From contig JAFXRA010000088.1 of NCBI GenBank assembly GCA_017526725.1, positions 1 through 5,690 on the forward strand: a DNA stretch of 5,690 nt. Reading direction: 5' to 3'. Under the pieces are notes generated by a model. It was not told the DNA's origin. It did not search any database and worked only from the letters and a program-made list of their open reading frames with translations. Each line of letters begins with the position of its first letter. Position 1 is the stretch's first letter. A program made the translations under genes and the position numbers. This document shows positions 1 to 5,320 of this stretch, piece after piece. This DNA is from Candidatus Rifleibacteriota bacterium (GTDB lineage Bacteria > Riflebacteria > Ozemobacteria > Ozemobacterales > Ozemobacteraceae).

Positions 1-1170
1 ACCGGTTCTTTCTTCTTTTACAGAACCTACAACATAGGGAATAATGTAAGCGGCTTTTTCAACTAGAAGATAGTCTCCAAGCCTGATATCCTTTTCTCTG
101 ATCTGGTCAATGTTATGTAAACTTGCTCTTGATACTGTTGTACCACACAATTCGACTGGCTCTATCCAGGCAACAGGAGTTATTCTAGAGCGCCCAACAC
201 GCCATTCAACGTTAAGCAATTTAGATTTTGCTCTTGGCTGTGGGAACTTATAGGCTATGACCCAGCGAGGAGCTTTGGCAGTGGTTCCCAATTCTTCTTG
301 TTTGTCTAAATCATCTATTTTTAAAACAACACCTTCGATGTCAAACTGGAAATTCTGCCTTTCTACATCTATTCTGTCTATAAAAGTTTTTACTTCTTCT
401 ACAGAATTGCATATTTGTATTTCCTGATTAAGCTTGAATCCTTGCTGCTTTAAAAAATCAAGTGCTTCTGAATGCTTCTTGAATCCTAATTCTTTGGCCT
501 GAGCTATGCCGTAAACCATTACTCCAAGTTTTCGTTCAGCAGCAACGGCAGGATTGAGAGATTTTATCGTTCCCGATGTAAGGTTTCTGCAATTCTTGAA
601 TGGTTCTAAGCCTTCTTTCAATCTTTTTTCATTAAGTTCATCCAAAACTTTTCGAGGAGTATATATTTCTCCTCTGACATCTATGTCTAATTGGCTTGAA
701 ATGCTTAATGGAAGAGATTTGATTGTTTTTGCGTTGCTTGTTATGAGGTCGCCCTTTTGTCCATCACCTCTTGTGGCACCATTTACCAATTGCCCATTAT
801 TGTAGTTGAAAGAGCCTGAAACTCCGTCTATTTTCAATTCTGCTACTACAGGAAAAGGCGAACGGTTTAGCTGCTTTTCGCATCTTGCTATCCAATCTAA
901 TATATCTGGCAGTGAATACGAGTTTTCAATGCTTAGCATCGGGACTCTATGAGTTATTGAATCAAAAGATGTGACAGAACCGCCGACTCTCTGAGTGGGA
1001 GAGTCTGGGGTTACCAGTTCTGGATGCTGTTTCTCAAGAGCTTCAAGTTCTTTTAAAAGCATGTCAAATTCTGTATCAGATATTTCAGGATCAGATTTGA
1101 CGTAGTATAGATATTCGTGTCTGCGAATCTGTTTTCGCAAAGTTTCAATTTTTTCGCTTATTTCATCCAT
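1..1170 (-). CDS. ligA: NAD-dependent DNA ligase LigA, N-terminal 390 residues (partial at window edge)
   Basis: Seals nicks in duplex DNA during replication and repair, using NAD+ to adenylate an active-site lysine. Seen: an N-terminal domain Ia with RRHEYLYYV, then TPDSPTQRVGG (res 54-64) and HRVPMLS. The nucleotidyltransferase motif is KIDG, with the AMP-accepting lysine at K113 (equivalent to E. coli K115). ATRGDG follows at 132-137, VRGE at 165-168, EGVVLK ending at K284 and WVIAYKF with K308. The OB fold begins at about 315 (VGR...TPVAWIEPV). The rest of the OB fold, the Cys4 zinc finger, HhH and BRCT domains (about 280 residues in the family) lie outside the window. The ATG at 1168-1170 is chosen because it gives the normal domain Ia start and lies 4 bases after the preceding stop; no clear Shine-Dalgarno is visible. 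Last gene of the minus operon within this window. Two OB-fold signatures deviate from the family norm (see findings). Identification is firm; whether it is the only ligase of the cell is unknown. Confidence 0.96.
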   Translation of the reverse strand, partial: MDEISEKIETLRKQIRRHEYLYYVKSDPEISDTEFDMLLKELEALEKQHPELVTPDSPTQRVGGSVTSFDSITHRVPMLSIENSYSLPDILDWIARCEKQLNRSPFPVVAELKIDGVSGSFNYNNGQLVNGATRGDGQKGDLITSNAKTIKSLPLSISSQLDIDVRGEIYTPRKVLDELNEKRLKEGLEPFKNCRNLTSGTIKSLNPAVAAERKLGVMVYGIAQAKELGFKKHSEALDFLKQQGFKLNQEIQICNSVEEVKTFIDRIDVERQNFQFDIEGVVLKIDDLDKQEELGTTAKAPRWVIAYKFPQPRAKSKLLNVEWRVGRSRITPVAWIEPVELCGTTVSRASLHNIDQIREKDIRLGDYLLVEKAAYIIPYVVGSVKEERTG

Positions 1171-1174
1171 ATTT

Positions 1175-2395
1175 TCAATCTGCCAGTTGAGTGTTTATAA
1201 ATTGAACACCCGTATTTGTGCCCATCCATAAAAGAGTTATGTTGTCGCTTTCACCCTGAATGGCTAATGTTCTAATTGCTTCCGGTTTTTTGCCTGAGAT
1301 ATCAGAAATAGTTTGTATATGATTATTTCTGATTCTTGCCAGGCCCTTGCTGGTGCCCAGCCAAATAGCATTCTTATGGAATACCAAAGAATAGATAATA
1401 TTTGAGGGTAAACCATGAAGTTCTGAATAATTAACTAATTCTGGTGAAAAATTGCTTTCAAAGTTTTTTAATGGAGTATTAACCATCATTAAGCCTGTAG
1501 ATGTTCCCAGCCATATATTTTTCCCGTCAAAGGTCATATCGTAGATTGGTCTGGATATAGATGATTTTGTGTGGTCTATGTTCTTCCATGCATTGGGGCT
1601 TCCTGCCGGAAATCCGATGTTTAATACACTTAAACCATTGTCGTGAATTACTGAAAGCCAGTTGAGATATCTCGATATCTTGGTGCACCAGGAACTTCTT
1701 AAGCCATTATTTGTGTTTTCTTTATCAATTATTATTTTTGTATCTGATTTCTCTTTTGTATTGCTTGACTCATCTTCTATTTCAACTGATTTATAAAAGA
1801 CAATTCCCTTTTGAGTTGAAACCCAAAGGTTTTCTCCGTCCAGTTTTATATCCCATACTACATTTGAAGGCAGAGAAAACTTATCTGTTTTATTTATGAA
1901 TTTTCCTGATTCATCATATTTGCAGATTCCAAATAGACTGCAGACCCAAAGGTTTTTCCCATCGGTTTCAATACTGTTTGCTTGTGGAAAAGGAAATTTC
2001 CCGTTTTCATCTGTAAAAGCGGTCATTTCATCGTTTTCAAGCTTATAGACACCTTTTTCTGTTGCTATCCAAACTCTCTTATATTCGTCTATTTCAATAT
2101 CGTTGACGGGAGGAGTTGGTATAGTCTGGCTAAAAGCCACAGAAACATTTTTCTGGCCTCTGCTGTCTGAAGAAATCTGTTTTATGTTTTCTATAGTATT
2201 TTTGTTGTTTAGGCTGCCGCTTTCATTTGTAAAGGCTTTATACTGCGTAACAGGAAGATTATTGTTCTTTTTTCGTCCTGTTGATTTTATTATAAAAACT
2301 ATTATTGCAATAACCAATACCGTTACAAATATTTTGGTAGTTGGGTTATTGGTATTGAAATATTTTTTCCTATATTCATTTGGAGAGTTTGTCAA
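1175..2395 (-). CDS. Membrane-anchored seven-blade 'two-component regulator propeller' protein without kinase domain
   Basis: A 406-residue protein with a short basic N-terminus, one hydrophobic segment (about res 22-37), a polar linker (about 45-95) and a beta-propeller to the C-terminus. Seven repeats of the Reg_prop pattern (DG-x-x-[IL]-W-[VLM]-[GSA]-T-x-x-G) are visible, with the key tryptophans at 109, 150, 191, 246, 295, 345 and 390. Blade 4 (NWLSVIHDNGLSVL) is degenerate, and a charged insertion (about 203-231) separates blades 3 and 4. In the known family such propellers are usually the periplasmic sensor half of hybrid histidine kinases. Here no kinase, HTH or GGDEF domain follows, and the protein ends just after blade 7. 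The start is TTG at 2393-2395, supported by a strong GGAGG seven to eight bases upstream and a 4-base overlap with the preceding gene's TGA. Basic residues flank both sides of the membrane segment, so topology is not clear from charge; exterior placement of the propeller is inferred. Role: probably ligand or protein recognition at the envelope; substrate unknown. Confidence 0.85.
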   Translation of the reverse strand: MTNSPNEYRKKYFNTNNPTTKIFVTVLVIAIIVFIIKSTGRKKNNNLPVTQYKAFTNESGSLNNKNTIENIKQISSDSRGQKNVSVAFSQTIPTPPVNDIEIDEYKRVWIATEKGVYKLENDEMTAFTDENGKFPFPQANSIETDGKNLWVCSLFGICKYDESGKFINKTDKFSLPSNVVWDIKLDGENLWVSTQKGIVFYKSVEIEDESSNTKEKSDTKIIIDKENTNNGLRSSWCTKISRYLNWLSVIHDNGLSVLNIGFPAGSPNAWKNIDHTKSSISRPIYDMTFDGKNIWLGTSTGLMMVNTPLKNFESNFSPELVNYSELHGLPSNIIYSLVFHKNAIWLGTSKGLARIRNNHIQTISDISGKKPEAIRTLAIQGESDNITLLWMGTNTGVQFINTQLAD

Positions 2396-3564
2396 AATAA
2401 TTCCTCCATTGAAATGGGGATTGCTTGTTTGTCCTTTATTATAGCCAATTCAGATGGTCTGACTTGATTTCCGTTATCGTCAAATCCCCCTGAACCAATG
2501 ATACTGTCCCAGACTTTCAAATTTGATAAGGCATCTCTGAAGGTAAGATTCTTCTCAGATACAGATTTTAAGGCTAATGTAACTATCATTAGGGCTTCAT
2601 AACCTGTTTCTGCATCAAAATCAGCTTTTAAGCCATAGTTTTCCTGATAAGAATTCAGGAAAGTATCAAATTTCTGACCGCCAGCTCTTGGGTTGTAAGG
2701 CAGGGTTGTAATTATAGACTCAGAATATATGCCTGCAAGATGAATAAACTCACTAGATGCACACTGGTTAGCGCCAAGTATAGGTTTATTGAATTTCATT
2801 TCCCTTGCTTGTCTGACTATTAATGCAGAATCAGCCGATGGAGCAAGTATTACCAATGAGTCTGGCTTAGTCTTAAATAATGATTCCAGCTGCTCTTTAA
2901 AATTTATTGTTCCTTTTGGAAAAGACAGAGCGTTGCTTACTTGCTGAGAGTGTCTTGAGCAAATTTCTATATATCTTTGTGCACTTTCAGCTCCGTAAAG
3001 TTCTGTGTCATAGATTATAGCCGGTCGTTTGGCTTTATATCTATTGTAGGCTATTGAAGAGAGAGCATCAAACTGGCGCTGATCGTCAGTTATACTTCTA
3101 AATGTATATGAAGAGGATTTGGCTATTTCGTAATGAGTGCATATTGCTGTTAAAAATGGAATAAGAGCCTTTTCCGAGATATATTGTATAATTCTTGTTT
3201 CTTCAGAGGTAAAGCCCCCGATGATCATTGAGACTTTTTCTTTGTAAATAAGGTCTCTGGCAGCTTCGGCAGGCGTAATTCTGTTGCTGTCTTTTATTAT
3301 TAATCTGATTCTGCTTTTATTTATTCCGCCTTGCTCGTTTATGTCTTTTACCGCAAGTTTAATTCCATTCAAATGGCTTATGGATCTGGATGAAAAATCA
3401 CCTGTTAAAGGAAGTATTATTCCTATATTTATATCATTGCTTTTAAAATCAATAGAGAAATATATTAGTAACAACAATACCGGTATTGCTAAAAGTTGAA
3501 ACTTATCAAATCTTTTAAAATACCTTTTCAGTTTTTTATATAGTCTTTTAGGGTTTGTTTTCAT
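2392..3564 (-). CDS. Membrane-tethered type I periplasmic binding protein (LivK / Peripla_BP_6-like)
   Basis: A 390-residue member of the branched-chain amino acid/amide binding-protein family, which closes two lobes around a small ligand. Seen: NIGIILPLTGDFSSRS (46-61), LNGIKLAVKDINEQGG (65-80), AAEAARDLI-type segment at 98-106, IIGGFTSEET (114-123), IPFLTA (135-140), YGAES (190-194), LVILAPSADSA (237-247), and GYEALMIVTLAL (321-332). This is the family's order and near its usual length. The N-terminus differs from a secreted binding protein: ten Lys/Arg residues in the first 21, then a hydrophobic stretch (about 23-38) with no lipobox cysteine and no obvious signal-peptidase site. I therefore infer an uncleaved, N-in membrane anchor with the binding domain in the periplasm. 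ATG at 3562-3564 overlaps the upstream TGA (ATGA), implying translational coupling; no separate ribosome site is seen. No LivHMGF transporter genes adjoin, so a sensory rather than transport role is likely. The ligand cannot be told from sequence. Confidence 0.88.
   Translation of the reverse strand: MKTNPKRLYKKLKRYFKRFDKFQLLAIPVLLLLIYFSIDFKSNDINIGIILPLTGDFSSRSISHLNGIKLAVKDINEQGGINKSRIRLIIKDSNRITPAEAARDLIYKEKVSMIIGGFTSEETRIIQYISEKALIPFLTAICTHYEIAKSSSYTFRSITDDQRQFDALSSIAYNRYKAKRPAIIYDTELYGAESAQRYIEICSRHSQQVSNALSFPKGTINFKEQLESLFKTKPDSLVILAPSADSALIVRQAREMKFNKPILGANQCASSEFIHLAGIYSESIITTLPYNPRAGGQKFDTFLNSYQENYGLKADFDAETGYEALMIVTLALKSVSEKNLTFRDALSNLKVWDSIIGSGGFDDNGNQVRPSELAIIKDKQAIPISMEELF
2401..2407 (-). 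promoter_or_regulatory. Strong ribosome binding site that decides the TTG start of the propeller gene
   Basis: The minus strand reads GGAGGAA here, inside the last codons of the binding-protein gene, followed by a short AT spacer and TTGACA. This is the best Shine-Dalgarno in the window. It is correctly spaced for the TTG at 2393-2395, with no in-frame ATG nearby that would do better. Confidence 0.75.
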
Positions 3565-3926
3565 ACGCAGCTATTTTTAATATAAGTTAGAATGAGCATG
3601 AACAACCCGACATACACTGCCAGGGTAAAGAAATAAAGAAGAGCGAAAAACAAAAAAGGCAATTCCTTAATGACTTTATTGAAAAACTCATTGTCGACAT
3701 CTTTTAAAACAGGTTCCATATTTGAGAGTCTGTCAAAAAGGAAGAAAATTATACCGCCAAGACCAAAGAAGCCTATGGCGAAACCAAAACCAGAAGCAAA
3801 TACTGGTGTGTATTCATTGTTCGGGGCTGTAGTGTAAAGAAGGTAGGCAATCAATAAACTTATGCACAGTAGAGTACAAAAGACAAGTGATGCCCAGAAC
3901 AGCCACTTCCAAATAAATTCCTTCAT
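3561..3926 (-). CDS. Small three-segment membrane protein of unknown function
   Basis: I do not recognise this 121-residue protein. It is rich in Phe, Leu and Tyr, with three likely membrane segments: about 9-31, 42-64 (glycine-rich, GFGFAIGFFGLGGII at 46-60) and 88-115. A short polar loop between segments 2 and 3 (about 65-87, including DRLSNMEPVLKDVDNEFF) is the only sizeable hydrophilic part. The protein ends IKNSCV. ATG at 3924-3926 is preceded by TTGAGG with a 7-base spacing, a reasonable Shine-Dalgarno site, and it is the first gene after the intergenic region. Its stop overlaps the start of the binding-protein gene (ATGA), so the two are almost certainly co-translated. The context suggests it partners the tethered binding protein and propeller, perhaps as a membrane subunit or transducer. 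That is inference only. Coding status is supported by the start site, the tight overlap and the coherent membrane pattern. Confidence 0.8.
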   Translation of the reverse strand: MKEFIWKWLFWASLVFCTLLCISLLIAYLLYTTAPNNEYTPVFASGFGFAIGFFGLGGIIFFLFDRLSNMEPVLKDVDNEFFNKVIKELPFLFFALLYFFTLAVYVGLFMLILTYIKNSCV

Positions 3927-3933
3927 TAAATTG

Positions 3934-3939
3934 CCTCAA
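3934..3939 (-). promoter_or_regulatory. Ribosome binding site of the three-segment membrane protein gene
   Basis: On the minus strand TTGAGG lies 7 bases before the ATG at 3924-3926. It matches the anti-Shine-Dalgarno at GAGG and fixes the start of the first gene of the minus operon. Confidence 0.6.
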
Positions 3940-3955
3940 AATACTATTACAAAGA

Positions 3956-3986
3956 TTTATACCATAAAAAGATTAAATTTTGTAAA
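3956..3986 (-). promoter_or_regulatory. Candidate sigma-70-type promoter for the minus operon (extended -10)
   Basis: On the minus strand TTTACA (3981-3986) serves as a -35-like element, with a 19-base spacer to TATAAA (3956-3961). The -10 is preceded by TG one base upstream (TGGTATAAA), an extended -10 that can compensate for the long spacer. A start near 3949 would give a leader of about 20 bases carrying the TTGAGG site. In such AT-rich sequence chance matches are common, so this is tentative. Confidence 0.4.
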
Positions 3987-4010
3987 AAATTATTTTTATA
4001 TATCTTTCCG

Positions 4011-4038
4011 TTTACTGAAATAGGAGTTTAATGATAAT
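4011..4038 (+). promoter_or_regulatory. Candidate promoter for the pseudopilin operon
   Basis: TTTACT (4011-4016), a 16-base spacer and GATAAT (4033-4038) resemble -35 and -10 boxes. A start near 4045 would leave a leader of about 40 bases containing the near-palindrome at 4049-4065. The -10 has five of six consensus bases and the -35 four of six. The AT richness makes this a weak call. Confidence 0.3.
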
Positions 4039-4048
4039 CTATATATAT

Positions 4049-4077
4049 AAGTTTTTCAAAAAATTGATTAAGTTTTT
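4049..4077. repeat. Short AT-rich near-palindrome and direct repeat in the divergent intergenic region
   Basis: AAGTTTTT occurs at 4049-4056 and again at 4070-4077, 21 bases apart (two helical turns). The first copy forms a 17-base near-palindrome with the following AAAAAATT (4049-4065, one mismatched pair around a central C). It could be an operator or a weak hairpin in the leader of the pseudopilin transcript, or just low-complexity sequence. Confidence 0.3.
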
Positions 4078-4085
4078 GGTTATAT

Positions 4086-4550
4086 ATGACTAAAGGTATT
4101 GTTAAAAATAGAGCTTATACTTTGCCAGAGCTTTTAATAACTATTTTACTTCTGGCAATTCTTTTTACTTTAGGAATAATCTTATCATCTGGTTTTGACC
4201 ACTCTAAGAAGCTTAGAGATTATAGCGTAGCTGTTGCTTTGGCTCAGCAGGCTATAGAAATTGCCAGATCTACGCCATTTGATTTGCTTGATGATGAAAA
4301 TGCCGGTTCAAATAGTTTGGAATACGACCTTAACTCTGTTAACGGAGAAAATGACCTGATTGTTCCTGATTACGATTCCGGCTTTGTTAAATATCATAGA
4401 AATGTTGAAATTCTTGATGTAAAGGCTTCAACAGATGAAAAGCGTTCTATTGGTCTTAAAACTATAAAGGTGACCGTTGAATGGAAATCTGAAGAAACCG
4501 GCAAAAAAGAAACTTTTGTCGTTTCTTCTTCCATTGCAGACATCAATTAG
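4086..4550 (+). CDS. PilV/GspI-like minor pseudopilin with class III signal peptide
   Basis: A 154-residue prepilin-like protein, inserted in the inner membrane and processed by prepilin peptidase. The leader is MTKGIVKNRA with predicted cleavage between A10 and Y11; the mature protein begins YTLPELLITI, keeping the conserved Glu5 (E15), followed by a hydrophobic helix to about residue 34. The helix continues as a typical amphipathic N-terminal region (about 35-62, ALAQQAIEIARSTPFDLL), then a small beta-rich domain ending in VTVEWKSEETGKKETFVVSS. The size, the AQQAIEIAR segment and the terminal VTVEW...G strand pair suit PilV/GspI. Alanine at -1 instead of the usual glycine is a tolerated variant. 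First gene of the plus operon; 17 bases separate it from the next. No Shine-Dalgarno is visible before the ATG, and no other in-frame start gives a proper leader. Likely part of a pilus or type II secretion priming complex; which machine it serves cannot be told here. Confidence 0.85.
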   Translation: MTKGIVKNRAYTLPELLITILLLAILFTLGIILSSGFDHSKKLRDYSVAVALAQQAIEIARSTPFDLLDDENAGSNSLEYDLNSVNGENDLIVPDYDSGFVKYHRNVEILDVKASTDEKRSIGLKTIKVTVEWKSEETGKKETFVVSSSIADIN

Positions 4551-4567
4551 TAAATTTGGTTTAATAT

Positions 4568-5320
4568 ATGAAGTATAAAAGTAAAATTGGCTTTACACTA
4601 GTGGAAATACTAGTTGTTGTAACATTACTGATATTTATACTTGTTTTTGCATATCAAATATTTTTTTCTCAGACAAGAGCTGTTACTCAAACAATTGATG
4701 CTTTGCAGACAAATGAAGGTTTAAGAAGGGTTTTGTCTTTCGTCGGTGATGATGTAAGAGAATCTACAAGAATTGTTAAGCCTACTCCAATAATGCTCGA
4801 AGAAGTTCCTTCCGTAGTTACTACTACCGGAAGCATTATGATTTTACAGAGTTCAGAAATAGACCCAAGAATAAAATTTGATAGCCCGTTAGGCGGGCAG
4901 ATAAGTCAGATTACTACTATTGAATATGAATTGGAGCCTATGAACAGTTCAAAAGAAAACAATGGTAGCACTGATAACAGCGGCCCTGTTAGATTTAGAC
5001 TTATCAGAAATGCTACCATAGAAGAAAAGAATGGTGAAAAGAATCGTCAGAGACAGGTTATAGCTGATAATATCAGGGAGTTTATGATTTTTAGAACTGT
5101 TAGACAGCCTTTTAAGGCCAATAATGTTGAATCCGAAAACGATAAGATTATTCAAGAAGTGCCTATCAGTGAGGCTGGAACAGGCAATAGTCTCATTCAT
5201 CTCAAAATGGTTATTGAGCGTAATCGAAAAGAAAATGAACGCGACAAAGATAAAGTTTATACTGTAACTATGAATACCAGTTTTTACAAACGTGGGAAAG
5301 AGATATTCTTACATCCATGA
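4568..5320 (+). CDS. PilW/GspJ-like minor pseudopilin
   Basis: A 250-residue type IV pilin-like protein. The leader MKYKSKIG is cut by prepilin peptidase after G8; the mature start FTLVEILVVV carries Glu5 (E13) and a hydrophobic helix to about residue 34. Then comes the helical stretch seen in PilW/GspJ (about 35-66, including ALQTNEGLRRVLSFVGDDVRES), followed by a larger beta-rich domain. Near 113-123 ISQITTIEYEL and at about 141-148 VRFRLIRN fit the 'Y-x-hydrophobic ... L-x-R' strands of the GspJ family. A highly polar loop (about 124-138, Ser/Asn/Lys rich) lies between them. The C-terminal part (about 213-245) has a basic and acidic cluster before the last strand. It overlaps the following gene by ATGA. 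The family would place it in the tip complex with the GspI- and GspK-like neighbours; the match is by pattern, not by alignment. Confidence 0.85.
   Translation: MKYKSKIGFTLVEILVVVTLLIFILVFAYQIFFSQTRAVTQTIDALQTNEGLRRVLSFVGDDVRESTRIVKPTPIMLEEVPSVVTTTGSIMILQSSEIDPRIKFDSPLGGQISQITTIEYELEPMNSSKENNGSTDNSGPVRFRLIRNATIEEKNGEKNRQRQVIADNIREFMIFRTVRQPFKANNVESENDKIIQEVPISEAGTGNSLIHLKMVIERNRKENERDKDKVYTVTMNTSFYKRGKEIFLHP

Noticed and set aside
985..1005. Perfect 7-bp inverted repeat GACTCTC...GAGAGTC with a 7-base loop.
   Set aside because: It lies inside ligA, over the conserved codons for TPDSPTQRVGG, which explain the bases; no T tract follows.
2103..2444. Open frames on the plus strand opposite the minus operon (also near 554-805, 1711-2170 and 3284-3499).
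   Set aside because: They are antisense shadows of well-supported genes, have low-complexity Phe/Leu/Ser-rich translations and no ribosome sites or recognisable domains.
2392..3564. Assignment as the binding subunit of a LIV-type ABC transporter.
   Set aside because: Family membership is kept, but no permease or ATPase gene adjoins and the N-terminus is a membrane anchor, so a transport role was not called.
4039..4050. Alternating AT run (TATATATATA) as a possible regulatory hairpin or phase-variable repeat.
   Set aside because: Too short and low in complexity; similar TA runs recur before both plus-strand start codons.
4884..4898. GC-rich hairpin GCCCG-TTAGG-CGGGC in AT-rich surroundings, possibly an internal terminator or uptake-type signal.
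   Set aside because: Only 5 bp of stem, within the PilW/GspJ-like coding frame, with no U tract on either strand and no second copy seen in the window.
4949..5200. Minus-strand open frame inside the PilW/GspJ-like gene.
   Set aside because: The opposite strand encodes a coherent pseudopilin with leader and operon overlaps; the antisense product has no recognisable feature.
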